A DNA stretch of 64,000 nucleotides from GCA-002727615 sp964442655 (GTDB lineage: Bacteria > Pseudomonadota > Alphaproteobacteria > TMED109), in contig CAYTZM010000003.1 in NCBI GenBank assembly GCA_964442655.1, positions 1 to 64,000 of the forward strand, written 5' to 3'. Both the position numbers and the translations under genes were made by a program. Of the stretch, positions 36,291 to 45,369 are shown in pieces. Under the pieces are notes generated by a model. That model was given only the letters and a program-made list of their open reading frames with translations. It ran no database searches and was not told the DNA's origin. The stretch's first letter is position 1. Each line of letters opens with the position of its first letter.

Positions 36291-36952
36291 TAATTATTTT
36301 TATAATTTTTTATAAATATTTTAGCAGCTTTATTAGCTGTCATAATTTTATTTTTATTTTCTCCAGGAAATGTTTGTGATCTTAACGGACTTGCAAAAAT
36401 TCCAGGATCATATGCTTCTACTTTTAAATTAGATTTATTGTTTTCTTCTTGCCATGTACTTATTAATGTTTCAATTGCGCTATTAGCAAGATTATAAGAA
36501 GAAAAATATGGTTTTTTTTTATATTTTTTACAAATCATAAAATAAGCTCTCCCTTGTTTAGATAATTTTAATAAAGGGTCAAAGGAACGAATAATATTCC
36601 AAGAAGCTATAATATTTATATTAACAATTTTATTAAAGTCCTTTGGAGTAATGTGATTGATAGGACTAAGTTTTGGAAAAAAAGATGTACAATTTATTAA
36701 AACATCTAATTTGCCAAATCTCTTAAATATTTCATTTCCTAATTTTTCAATTGATCGTGTATGACTTAAATCTGTAGAAACTAAGGTAATGTTTTTTTTT
36801 AAATTATTTTTAATATCTTCATTAATCTGTTTTAGTTTCTCTTGATTTTTTCCAACAAGAATTAAAGTAGTGTTTAATTTAGAAAGTTCATTAGTAATTT
36901 CTCTACCTAATTGTCCTGTTGCCCCAAAAATTAGAGCTATATTATTATTCAT
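36287..36952 (-). CDS. SDR-family protein lacking the catalytic lysine
   Basis: 221-residue Rossmann protein with the NAD(P)-binding GATGQLGREI near the N-terminus and DVLINCTSF where NNAG is usual. At the active site the sequence is SSYNLANSAIE, so the Y-x3-K motif reads Y-x3-N. It is probably an inactive or altered short-chain dehydrogenase. An SDR gene following purF is a common alphaproteobacterial arrangement. It starts 11 bases after purF on the same strand. Confidence 0.8.
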   Translation of the reverse strand: MNNNIALIFGATGQLGREITNELSKLNTTLILVGKNQEKLKQINEDIKNNLKKNITLVSTDLSHTRSIEKLGNEIFKRFGKLDVLINCTSFFPKLSPINHITPKDFNKIVNINIIASWNIIRSFDPLLKLSKQGRAYFMICKKYKKKPYFSSYNLANSAIETLISTWQEENNKSNLKVEAYDPGIFASPLRSQTFPGENKNKIMTANKAAKIFIKNYKNNY

Positions 36953-36963
36953 TTTGTGATACC

Positions 36964-38397
36964 TTATTTTTCGCTGAGAAGGGATAGTTGGTTAGAAAGT
37001 GATCCAACATCTCTATCTATTAATCTAGTAGGATAATCACCAGTAAAGCAATGGTCTGTAAATTGAGGAATTTCTTTATTTCTTTTTTTATATCCCATAG
37101 AACGGTAAAGTCCATCTAATGATAAGAAGTGAAGACTGTCTAGTTTTAAAAGATTTTGAATTTCAGTAATAGATTTATTAGCTGCTATTAGTTCACTTAG
37201 ATCCGGAGTGTCTATACCATAATAATCGGGAAATTTTATTGGAGGGCTTGATATTCTCATATGTACTTCTTTTGCTCCTGCATCTCTCATCATTTGAACT
37301 ATTTTAATGGCTGTTGTTCCTCTGACTATTGAATCATCTATTAGAACTACTTTTCTGCCTTTAATAATATCTTTATTTGCATTGTGTTTTAATTTTATTC
37401 CTAATTGTCTAATTGTTTGAGTTGGTTCAATAAACGTTCGTCCAACATAATGATTTCTAATAATACCTAAATTAAAAGGAATTTTAGAGGCTTCGGAAAA
37501 TCCTAAAGCTGCAGGAACACCTGAATCAGGAACAGGAATAACTATTTCAGCATTAGTTTTACACTCTTTTGATAATTGACGTCCCATTTCTTTTCTACAT
37601 TCATAAACATTTTTTCCTCCCATAACGCTATCTGGTCTTGCAAAATAAATATACTCAAATATACAAGGTCTAATTTTTAAAGGTTTATATGGCTTATAAG
37701 ATTTTATTCCTTTTTTATCTATAACTACTATTTCACCATTTTCTATTTCTCTTATGAATTTTGCTCCAATAATATCTAATGCACAAGTTTCGGAAGCTAT
37801 TATTTTGGCACTATTTAGTTCTCCTAAAACTAAAGGTCTTATACCTAAAGGGTCTCTAATACCTATTAATTTTTTATTGGTAAGAGCTCCAATACTAAAA
37901 GCTCCTTCTAATTCGTAGAGAGCATCTATAATTTTTTTAATAATTGAGGTTTCTTTGCTTTGAGCTATAAGATGAATAAATGCTTCTGTATCCGTTGTAG
38001 ACTGAAAAATAGCTCCTTTTTTAACTAATTTTTGTCTTAACTCTCTTCCATTTGTTAGATTGCCATTATGTGCACAGGCTAGTCCTCCTCCAAGTAAATC
38101 TGCAAATAATGGTTGTACATTTTTTAAGGTTGTTTCCCCAGTTGTTGAATATCTTACGTGCCCCAGTGCCGCTTCTCCCGGTAATTTTTCAATAACTGTT
38201 GGTTTTGTAAAATGATCTCCTACTAAACCTAAATATGGTTCATTATTAAAATGTTTACCATCAAAAGTTACTATTCCAGCACTTTCCTGACCTCTATGTT
38301 GTAGTGCATGTAGACCCAATGCAGTAAGAGCTGCTGCATCTGGGTGGCCAAATACTCCAAAAACCCCGCATTCTTCTTTTAAACTGCCTTTATGCAT
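36964..38397 (-). CDS. purF: Amidophosphoribosyltransferase
   Basis: First committed step of purine synthesis: PRPP plus glutamine to phosphoribosylamine. The short propeptide MHKGSLKEE precedes the N-terminal nucleophile in CGVFGVFG. GHVRYSTTG and CAHNGNLTN mark the Ntn-glutaminase domain. The PRPP loop is VVLIDDSIVRGTT and the ARPDSVMGG region follows the family. The length of 477 residues is normal. It lies 52 bases after cvpA, as in many proteobacteria. Confidence 0.97.
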   Translation of the reverse strand: MHKGSLKEECGVFGVFGHPDAAALTALGLHALQHRGQESAGIVTFDGKHFNNEPYLGLVGDHFTKPTVIEKLPGEAALGHVRYSTTGETTLKNVQPLFADLLGGGLACAHNGNLTNGRELRQKLVKKGAIFQSTTDTEAFIHLIAQSKETSIIKKIIDALYELEGAFSIGALTNKKLIGIRDPLGIRPLVLGELNSAKIIASETCALDIIGAKFIREIENGEIVVIDKKGIKSYKPYKPLKIRPCIFEYIYFARPDSVMGGKNVYECRKEMGRQLSKECKTNAEIVIPVPDSGVPAALGFSEASKIPFNLGIIRNHYVGRTFIEPTQTIRQLGIKLKHNANKDIIKGRKVVLIDDSIVRGTTAIKIVQMMRDAGAKEVHMRISSPPIKFPDYYGIDTPDLSELIAANKSITEIQNLLKLDSLHFLSLDGLYRSMGYKKRNKEIPQFTDHCFTGDYPTRLIDRDVGSLSNQLSLLSEK

Positions 38398-38449
38398 TTA
38401 TTATAACATTCTTAAATTTATGGCTAAATATTGTTAAGCGCATAGTAAC

Positions 38450-39124
38450 CTAATTACTGTCATTAGTCTCTATTGATTCTGAATTATTTAATTTATTCAT
38501 TTCCTCTGTTTCTGAAGGTGTATAAGAACCTTCAGGTTTTGTAAGGTCATCAGTAGGTATATTAGAAAATAATTTTTCTTCAATTAAAATTTTATTTAAA
38601 TTAAGAGAATCTTTATTAAAAGAAAATATTTCATTTGGTATAAACTTTATAATAATTTTATTTATTTTATTAATAAAAGGGTAAGAATACGAATCTTTGA
38701 ACCAAGAAGGTATACTTTTTTCTTTCCAAATCGTTTGATTTGCAAAAATTGATATAACTGAAATTATTAATATAGCTCTACATATACTAAATATTATACC
38801 AAAAATTTTGTTTATGGGGCTTAATAAAGAATTTTGAATATTTTTAGATATAATATGTGTGATTATTGTTGTCATCATTATAATTGCTAGAAATAAAATT
38901 CCAAAAGCTATGGCATCAGCTATAATTTGTGGACTAATATAATTTCTTATGAGAATACTTATAACACTATAATATTTTATTGTAGCCCAGCCGGAAATAA
39001 TCCATCCTAGTAGAGCAAGCGCCTCTTTTGCTAATCCTCTAGAGTAACCTATAAAAATTGATGCAAGAATAATTAATAAGATTATTATGTCACACAAATT
39101 TATAGTTATATTATTAAAATCCAT
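38450..39124 (-). CDS. cvpA: CvpA family membrane protein
   Basis: Inner-membrane protein with four hydrophobic segments in the first 140 residues (IILLIILASIFIGYSRGLAK; LLGWIISGWATIKYY). A hydrophilic C-terminal tail extends to 224 residues. E. coli CvpA is linked to colicin V production and bile tolerance; its exact role is unclear. It sits in the cvpA-purF pair but follows alr directly, with no radA between. Confidence 0.88.
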   Translation of the reverse strand: MDFNNITINLCDIIILLIILASIFIGYSRGLAKEALALLGWIISGWATIKYYSVISILIRNYISPQIIADAIAFGILFLAIIMMTTIITHIISKNIQNSLLSPINKIFGIIFSICRAILIISVISIFANQTIWKEKSIPSWFKDSYSYPFINKINKIIIKFIPNEIFSFNKDSLNLNKILIEEKLFSNIPTDDLTKPEGSYTPSETEEMNKLNNSESIETNDSN

Positions 39125-39148
39125 ATCTAAATATTTCTTTTTAAAATT

Positions 39149-40285
39149 TTAATAAATTACTTTTGGTATATTTTTAGCCATTTTACATATTATTTCATAG
39201 GAAATAGTATTATTTTTTTTTGCGAAGTTTTCTAGACTTCTATTGTTTCCAAATATTTCTACCATTTCACCGGGCTGTATTTCATTATGTTTGAAATAAC
39301 TTATATCTATAACTGTTAAATCCATAGAAATTCTACCAACAATTTTTATTTCTTTATTTTTAACAAATACACTTCCAATATTAGATAGTAATCTTGATAG
39401 GCCATATGAGTAACCAATTGAAATTGTGGCTAATTTACTATCTTTTTTAACTTTGTAGCTTGCTCCATACCCTACTGTCATTCCTTTAGAAACATTTCTA
39501 ATTTGATAAATTTGTGTTAACAAAGTTAAAGGTTCGTAAAAAATATTTTTTTTATATTCTAAAGGGTTTAATCCTAAAAAAGCTGCTCCAGGTCTAACAA
39601 AATCTAAATGATATTTTTTACCGAGTAGTATTCCTGCTGAATTACATATACTAGATTTTATATTTTTTTTAGTAAGTTTTTTTATTAAATTTGAGGATTT
39701 CTTTAATAAGTCAAGTTGTTGCTTGTTATTGCTATTATTTTTATTCTCGGCACAAGCAAGATGGCTCATTATAAATTTTATGTTTAGTTGGTTAAGTAGA
39801 TTTTTATTTTTTAAAAGTTGTATGTCTTTTAAATTTATTCCTAATCTATTCATTCCAGTATCAATATGAATAACACATGGAAGTTTTTCTTTATTTTTAT
39901 TCCATAGCTCTATCTCTTGAATATTATTTAAGACAGGAATTAAATTATATTTTTTTATTAAATTTGTATTAAATGGAAAACCGCAATTTAAAATATATAA
40001 ATTAATGTTTTTATAATATTTTCTTAAAATAATTCCTTCATTTATATTTCCTAAAAAGAAATTTTTATATTTACAGTTTATTAAAATGTCAATAAGTGCT
40101 TTAGCTCCTACCCCATATCCATCAGCTTTAATTACTGGAGCAATTATAGTATTTTTTAATTTTTTTTTTATTATATAAGAGTTTTTTATTATTTTGTCTT
40201 TGTCTACCAATAAAATAGCGCCATTTTGGGAAATAATTTTTTTAATTTTAATAATATTATTATTTTTAGATAATTTAGTTTTCAT
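39149..40285 (-). CDS. alr: Alanine racemase
   Basis: PLP enzyme making D-alanine for peptidoglycan. The PLP lysine lies in PVIKADGYGVGA, followed by HIDTGMNRLG, and the catalytic tyrosine of the other half-site is in TVGYGASYK. GRISMDLTVIDIS is also typical. The protein is about 378 residues using the ATG at 40285, which overlaps the dnaB stop; an ATG at 40303 adds six residues. No Shine-Dalgarno favours either. It is unusually rich in Lys, Asn and Ile. Confidence 0.94.
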   Translation of the reverse strand: MKTKLSKNNNIIKIKKIISQNGAILLVDKDKIIKNSYIIKKKLKNTIIAPVIKADGYGVGAKALIDILINCKYKNFFLGNINEGIILRKYYKNINLYILNCGFPFNTNLIKKYNLIPVLNNIQEIELWNKNKEKLPCVIHIDTGMNRLGINLKDIQLLKNKNLLNQLNIKFIMSHLACAENKNNSNNKQQLDLLKKSSNLIKKLTKKNIKSSICNSAGILLGKKYHLDFVRPGAAFLGLNPLEYKKNIFYEPLTLLTQIYQIRNVSKGMTVGYGASYKVKKDSKLATISIGYSYGLSRLLSNIGSVFVKNKEIKIVGRISMDLTVIDISYFKHNEIQPGEMVEIFGNNRSLENFAKKNNTISYEIICKMAKNIPKVIY

Positions 40286-41774
40286 TATCATATCTATGTT
40301 CATCTGCTAAATCAGAGAATTTAGTTATGGCTGCTTCAAAATGCAGTTTAATATTACCTATAGGACCATGTCTTTGTTTTGCAACTATTATATCTGCAGT
40401 ATTTTGTACCCTTTCAAGGGTCTCTTTCCAACTTAAATAACGGTTTTGAAATTTTTCATCATTTTCTGTGCTGCTTTTTTTAGGTTCAGTTCGTTCTTCA
40501 TAATAAGATTGTCTGTATACAAACATAACTACATCAGAATCTTGTTCAATAGTACCTGATTCTCTTAAGTCTGCTAATTGTGGTCTCTTGTCTTCTCTTT
40601 GTTCCACAGCTCTTGATAGTTGGCTGAGAGCAATTATAGGAACATCCAGTTCTTTTGCAACTGATTTAAGACCTTGCGTAATTTCAGAAATTTCTTGAAC
40701 TCTATTTGGAGATTTTGTAATAGAACTCATAAGTTGTAAATAATCTAGTATTATTAATTTTAAGCCATTTAATCTTTTTATTCTTCTTGCTCTAGTTCTT
40801 AATTGAGGCACAGACAAAGCTGGAGTTTCATCTATAAATAATTTTTTGTCAGAGATACTTTGGCTCGCTCTTACTAAATCTATAAATTGATTATTATTTA
40901 ATTGCCCTCTTCTAATTTTATCTGATGCTATATTAGCTTGTTCAGCTAAAATTCTATTAGTTAGTTGTATACTAGACATTTCAAGAGAAAAAAATAAAAC
41001 TGCTTCATTTTCCTTGTCTGTTAATTTGTTAGTAGCACTAAAAGCTATATTTGTTGCTAAAGCAGTTTTTCCCATACTTGGTCTGCCAGCAATTATTATT
41101 AGATCTGATTTATGAAATCCTCCAAGTAATTCATCCATAGCCTTTAACCCAGAAGGGATTCCTGAAAGTTGGCCATCATTTTTATGAGCCATTTCAGCAT
41201 TTGCAATAGTTTCTGCTATTGTATTCTCAAAAATTATTGGTCCTTCATTTATTTCACCAGTTTCTGCAAGTGAAAATAAATCGCTTTCAGCTAATTCTAT
41301 TTGAGAGAAGGCATCTTCCTCAACATTAGGGTTAGCAGCTTGAATAGCTATTTTTTGGGATAGTCTAATTAAATCTCTCCGTAGAGATAGATCATATATA
41401 AGTTTTGCGTAATGTTCTGTATTAGCAACACTATCTGCCGATTCAGAGAGAGTTTTTAGGTGGTTATTACCTTTTATTTCTATGAGAGCAGGGTCTTTTT
41501 CAAAATATTGAGATAACGTAACAGGGTCTGCAATTTGTCCATTATTTATTAGTTTTTGAATTGCTTCATATATTCTTCCATGTACAGGTACAAAAAAGTG
41601 ATTATTTTTTAAAGGTAAATCAAAAATGATTTTATTGTATATTTCGTTATCAAGAAGGATAGAACCTAATAGTGCCTCTTCAGCTTCTATTGAATGAGGT
41701 AAAGAATTTGCTTTAATTCCATTGAATTCAATAGAGTCTAAAGACTTTATGCTTTGAACATTATTATCAACCAT
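40275..41774 (-). CDS. dnaB: Replicative DNA helicase DnaB
   Basis: Hexameric replication-fork helicase, 499 residues. The N-terminal domain opens PHSIEAEEALLGSIL, the linker helix follows, and the RecA-like domain has Walker A AGRPSMGKTALATNI, FFSLEMSS, Walker B LIILDYLQLM, ALSQLSRAVEQRE and the arginine region VAKQRHGPIGNI. No intein is inserted. It overlaps alr at its 3' end and follows rplI by 87 bases. Confidence 0.97.
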   Translation of the reverse strand: MVDNNVQSIKSLDSIEFNGIKANSLPHSIEAEEALLGSILLDNEIYNKIIFDLPLKNNHFFVPVHGRIYEAIQKLINNGQIADPVTLSQYFEKDPALIEIKGNNHLKTLSESADSVANTEHYAKLIYDLSLRRDLIRLSQKIAIQAANPNVEEDAFSQIELAESDLFSLAETGEINEGPIIFENTIAETIANAEMAHKNDGQLSGIPSGLKAMDELLGGFHKSDLIIIAGRPSMGKTALATNIAFSATNKLTDKENEAVLFFSLEMSSIQLTNRILAEQANIASDKIRRGQLNNNQFIDLVRASQSISDKKLFIDETPALSVPQLRTRARRIKRLNGLKLIILDYLQLMSSITKSPNRVQEISEITQGLKSVAKELDVPIIALSQLSRAVEQREDKRPQLADLRESGTIEQDSDVVMFVYRQSYYEERTEPKKSSTENDEKFQNRYLSWKETLERVQNTADIIVAKQRHGPIGNIKLHFEAAITKFSDLADEHRYDNEN

Positions 41775-41861
41775 AAGTTAATATATCATAATAAAAAAGT
41801 ATTATATATTGTGAATAACGTTAATTAAGTGGAAAGTGAGGATAAAAATATAGAAAAATTC

Positions 41862-42659
41862 TTATTCTTTACTTTTTTCTTTACCAGTTTTTTTATCTAT
41901 TTTATCTTTCTTTTTTGTAGTCTTTTCTTTTTTTGTTTCTAATTTTTCTGGCTTTTTATTTTCTTTTTCTTCTTTTATTTTTTCTTTTTTTGTTTTTATA
42001 ATTTTTTTATTTTTTTCATTTGCTACTTCTTCTTTCGTTTCTATAATTTTTTCATTTTCTTCTTTTGTTATGTTTTCTTCTTTTGTTTCTAATACTTGTT
42101 GATCTTGTATCTTTATTTCTTTTTGTCTATTTAAAAATTTTTCTTTATTTTCTTCTTTTTTCTTATTCTCTTCTTCAATTTTTTCAATTTCTTCTGTTTG
42201 CATAGTTAATTCTTCAATTGTTCTAGCAATATTAACAGTTATACTAATTATATGCTCAGGATGTATAACTATTCTAACTTCATGTTGTCCCGTCGTTTTA
42301 ATTACTGATTTAAGTTGTACTTGTTTTTTTTCTATTTTATGACCTTTATTATTTAATTCATCTGAAATGTCTTTTGTGCTTACGGAGCCATATAATTGTC
42401 CTGAGTCACTGGCTTGTTTAATAATATCAATACTTGTATTTTGCATTTTATTAGCAATTTTTTCGGCTTTTTCTAGATTGGAAGTATTTAACTTCTCATA
42501 TTTAGTTTTTTCTTTTTCATATATGGAAAGATTTTCTTTACTAGCACGCAGAGCTTTGTTTTGTGGTAATAGATAATTTCTGGCATAACCGTCTTTAACT
42601 TTAACTATATCACCAAGTTTTCCTATTTTTTCAATTCTTTCTAAAAGAATAACTTCCAT
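41862..42659 (-). CDS. rplI: Ribosomal protein bL9 with a long Lys/Glu-rich C-terminal tail
   Basis: Residues 1-155 are a normal L9: MEVILLERIEKIGKLGDIV, KDGYARNYLLP, a long connecting helix and the C-terminal rRNA-binding domain with GQLYGSVS. About 108 further residues form a low-complexity tail of repeated Lys and Glu with motifs such as KEEN and ETKEE, probably a highly charged helix or coiled coil. Total 265 residues versus the usual ~150-190. The tail may bind RNA or other ribosomes, or be an unconstrained expansion. Confidence 0.95.
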   Translation of the reverse strand: MEVILLERIEKIGKLGDIVKVKDGYARNYLLPQNKALRASKENLSIYEKEKTKYEKLNTSNLEKAEKIANKMQNTSIDIIKQASDSGQLYGSVSTKDISDELNNKGHKIEKKQVQLKSVIKTTGQHEVRIVIHPEHIISITVNIARTIEELTMQTEEIEKIEEENKKKEENKEKFLNRQKEIKIQDQQVLETKEENITKEENEKIIETKEEVANEKNKKIIKTKKEKIKEEKENKKPEKLETKKEKTTKKKDKIDKKTGKEKSKE

Positions 42660-42719
42660 ATTTATTACTCCATATAATTAATTTAACAAACTCTATACCA
42701 ATTTTATTTCTAATCCAAC

Positions 42720-43607
42720 CTATTCAAGATTTTTTTTATTCAAATTTAAATTTTTAAAGTTATAAAATGTATCTAACACACCTAAAGCTGTAATTAATGC
42801 AATTCCTATAGGAAAAATAAATATAATACCGTAAAAGCTGTAAAGTATAAAATTTTTTATTTGGAAACTATGTATAATTTTTTGCACTACTATAAATCCT
42901 TGTAGAGTAATTGGGACGCTGTAAATAATTATTAGTGAATTTAATATTTGTATAGCTTTATTATCTAATATGACACTTGGTATTAAACAAGATAAAAATA
43001 ATATGCTAAGCCATTTAGGTATTTTCATATTTATAATTTTATCTTTATAAACAGTTTTGTTTATAAATTTTAAAAATATATTTTTTGCAATAATAAGGTT
43101 TACGATTAAAATTATTGTCCAACTTGAAATAATTAAAGAAGGAATTAAATTAATAATATTTTGTTCTATATAAATGTTACTTTTTACTAGGCTTTGTATT
43201 TGATTATTAAATTCTATGGAAAAATTTGATAAAGATTCTGAATATAAAAACGATATTAATATAAATATAATTGAATTTAATAATGTGATTCTAGTGATTA
43301 TATCTCCATAAGAAAAATTTTCTTTTTTTCGTATTTCTATTGATAGAAGAATAGCTGGTGTAATATTTATTATAAAGAACAGTATTGATGTTAATACAGA
43401 GGAAAATAAAATTAGAATAGTTATGCTAGTTAATATACTTATAATTAGATTTGAGAATTTATATTTTAGGCTAATGAAAAAAAATGGTAGTGGTGTGAAA
43501 TAAGAAAGTAGAAAAATAATAGGGCCAAATATTTGAAATCCTATTGTTATTAAAGAAGAAACTGCCCCGGCTATTATAGACTCAAATATATTTTTTTTAA
43601 TTAGCAT
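42720..43607 (-). CDS. DUF2232 (YybS-like) integral membrane protein
   Basis: 295 residues, almost entirely hydrophobic, with about eight predicted transmembrane segments (ISIIAGAVSSLI-type N-terminus; YFTPLPFFFISLKYKF; LSCLIPSVILD). A membrane protein of this family between rpsR and rplI is a regular feature of alphaproteobacterial genomes. Function is not established. Confidence 0.8.
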   Translation of the reverse strand: MLIKKNIFESIIAGAVSSLITIGFQIFGPIIFLLSYFTPLPFFFISLKYKFSNLIISILTSITILILFSSVLTSILFFIINITPAILLSIEIRKKENFSYGDIITRITLLNSIIFILISFLYSESLSNFSIEFNNQIQSLVKSNIYIEQNIINLIPSLIISSWTIILIVNLIIAKNIFLKFINKTVYKDKIINMKIPKWLSILFLSCLIPSVILDNKAIQILNSLIIIYSVPITLQGFIVVQKIIHSFQIKNFILYSFYGIIFIFPIGIALITALGVLDTFYNFKNLNLNKKNLE

Positions 43608-43620
43608 TTACAGCAAATAT

Positions 43621-43881
43621 TTAGCTTTCTACATATGAGATCAAGGCTAAGACTCTTGCTCTTTTAATTGCTTGGGCTAATTTTCTTTGCTTAGGAGCAG
43701 AAACAGCACTGATTCTAGCAGGTATGATCTTTCCTCTTTCAGATATGAATTTTGTAAGTGTTTTAGTATCTCTAAAGTCAATAGGAATAGCTTGAGAGCC
43801 GGTAAACGGACAAGATTTTCTTCTTCTAAAAAAAGGCTTAGAATTTTGGTTTAAATCTTTACTATCATCATTCTTTAACAA
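43621..43881 (-). CDS. rpsR: Ribosomal protein bS18
   Basis: 86 residues. FFRRRKSCPFTG, DFRDTKTLTKFISERGKI, PARISAVSAPKQRKLAQAIK and ARVLALISY are diagnostic. The start is TTG at 43881 with a GGAG ribosome binding site; no in-frame ATG is available nearby. It follows rpsF by 10 bases. Confidence 0.96.
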   Translation of the reverse strand: MLKNDDSKDLNQNSKPFFRRRKSCPFTGSQAIPIDFRDTKTLTKFISERGKIIPARISAVSAPKQRKLAQAIKRARVLALISYVES

Positions 43882-43891
43882 TTATATACTC

Positions 43892-44227
43892 CTACCTATT
43901 TTCTTCTGACTTTTTTGCTAGAATAGATGGTTCATCATTAATACTTTTAGTTTTAATTGATAGATATCTTATAATATTTTCATCTATCCTCATATTTCGT
44001 TCCAATTCATTAATTGCTTCTCCATTTCCATCAATTTTTAAAACTATATAATGACCTTTTTTATTTTTTTCAATTTTATAGGCTAGATTCCTTAATCCCC
44101 AAGATTCAGTATCAATAAGCTTTGAATTATTATCTTCTATAATTTTTTTAAAGTTTGATATTGTATTTTTAATATCTGAATCAGTTAGTTCTTGTCGAGT
44201 TATAAATATACTTTCATAAAATGCCAT
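43892..44227 (-). CDS. rpsF: Ribosomal protein bS6
   Basis: 111 residues: FYESIFITRQELTDSDI, ESWGLRNLAYKIEKNKKGHY, and NELERNMRIDENIIRYLSIK are typical. It is the first gene of the rpsF-rpsR-DUF2232-rplI-dnaB-alr-cvpA-purF-SDR run on the minus strand. Confidence 0.96.
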   Translation of the reverse strand: MAFYESIFITRQELTDSDIKNTISNFKKIIEDNNSKLIDTESWGLRNLAYKIEKNKKGHYIVLKIDGNGEAINELERNMRIDENIIRYLSIKTKSINDEPSILAKKSEENR

Positions 44228-44282
44228 TTTTCATCCAAAAAATATGTTTAATTAAAACTTTTATTTTACATTATGGAGGGCC

Positions 44283-44311
44283 TTATTACCCTAATTTCTA
44301 TTTTTGAGCAA
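44283..44311 (-). promoter_or_regulatory. Candidate promoter of the rpsF operon
   Basis: On the minus strand TTGCTC (44311-44306) is followed after 17 bases by TAATAA (44288-44283). A small GC-containing inverted repeat, AGGG (44277-44280) with CCCT (44289-44292), lies just downstream and could be part of an S6:S18-responsive leader, although the known motif was not recognised. Chance matches are common in this base composition. Confidence 0.3.
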
Positions 44312-44397
44312 GTATTCTTATAAATTAGTTATAAATATATTTTATTAGTATATATTATTAATCTTAATTATTGAAAATTTAATTAAGGATATAAATA

Positions 44398-45345
44398 ATG
44401 AGGGCATTTATTTTTCCAGGGCAAGGATCTCAAAAAATTGGTATGGGTGCAGAATTGTATAATAATTTCTCAGAGGCTAAACAAGTTTTTGAAGAAGTCA
44501 ATGATACATTGAGCATAAATTTATCTAAAATAATTTTTAATGGGAATGAAGAAGAATTAAGGCTTACTAAGAATGCTCAACCAGCTTTAATGTGTGTATC
44601 ATATGCAGTTGTTAAAGTTTTAGAATTAATGTTGGAAAAAAAAATATCTCAAATAGGAAGTTTTGTGGCGGGTCATTCGTTAGGAGAATACTCAGCATTA
44701 TTAGCAGTTAATTCAATTTCATTATCAGATACTGCAAAAATATTGAGGCTAAGAGGAAAGTTGATGCAAGAGACCGTTCCTTTAGGAATTGGTTCTATGG
44801 CAGCTTTAATTGGTGTTGATAAAGATATAATTAATGAAATTAGGAAAAAATTTCTAAAGCAAAATGAAATATTAGATGTAGGTAACGATAATTCTCCAGG
44901 ACAAATAGTGGTTTCAGGTCATAAATCTGCTGTAGATAAGGTAGTAGAGCATTATAAAGAATTAAATATTAAAAGAGTAATAGAATTGCCTGTTAGTGCT
45001 CCTTTTCATTGTAGTTTGATGGAAGAGGTGGCAAATAAATTGAAAGAACCGATAAATGAACTAAATGTTTTAGAACCTATTATTCCACTAATAAATAATG
45101 TTGATGCAGATATTCTTTTAAAACCAATAAATATTAAAAATAGTTTAGTGAAACAAATAACATCAACTGTTAGATGGAGAGAGAGTATTGAAAAAATGAT
45201 TTCTTTAAGAGTAGATAGATTTGTTGAGTTAGGTTCAGGTAATATTCTCTCGGGTTTGGTTAAAAGAATAAATAAATCTGCTAGTGCTTCATCTGTTGGA
45301 ACGATAGAAGATATTGAGAATTTAGTTAATGATCTTGAGAATTAA
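44398..45345 (+). CDS. fabD: Malonyl-CoA:ACP transacylase
   Basis: Loads malonate onto ACP for fatty-acid synthesis. FPGQGSQKIGMG opens the protein; the nucleophile Ser is in AGHSLGEYSALLA; the catalytic His is in SAPFHCSLM. 315 residues. First gene of fabD-fabG-acpP-fabF, with AAGGAT before the ATG, divergent from rpsF. Confidence 0.97.
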   Translation: MRAFIFPGQGSQKIGMGAELYNNFSEAKQVFEEVNDTLSINLSKIIFNGNEEELRLTKNAQPALMCVSYAVVKVLELMLEKKISQIGSFVAGHSLGEYSALLAVNSISLSDTAKILRLRGKLMQETVPLGIGSMAALIGVDKDIINEIRKKFLKQNEILDVGNDNSPGQIVVSGHKSAVDKVVEHYKELNIKRVIELPVSAPFHCSLMEEVANKLKEPINELNVLEPIIPLINNVDADILLKPINIKNSLVKQITSTVRWRESIEKMISLRVDRFVELGSGNILSGLVKRINKSASASSVGTIEDIENLVNDLEN

Positions 45346-45369
45346 AGATTTTTAATATATAAAAGTGCA

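Noticed and set aside
44228..44397. S6:S18-binding leader motif before rpsF
   Set aside because: A small GC-containing dyad is present but the recognised motif could not be traced, so only a low-confidence promoter is reported.
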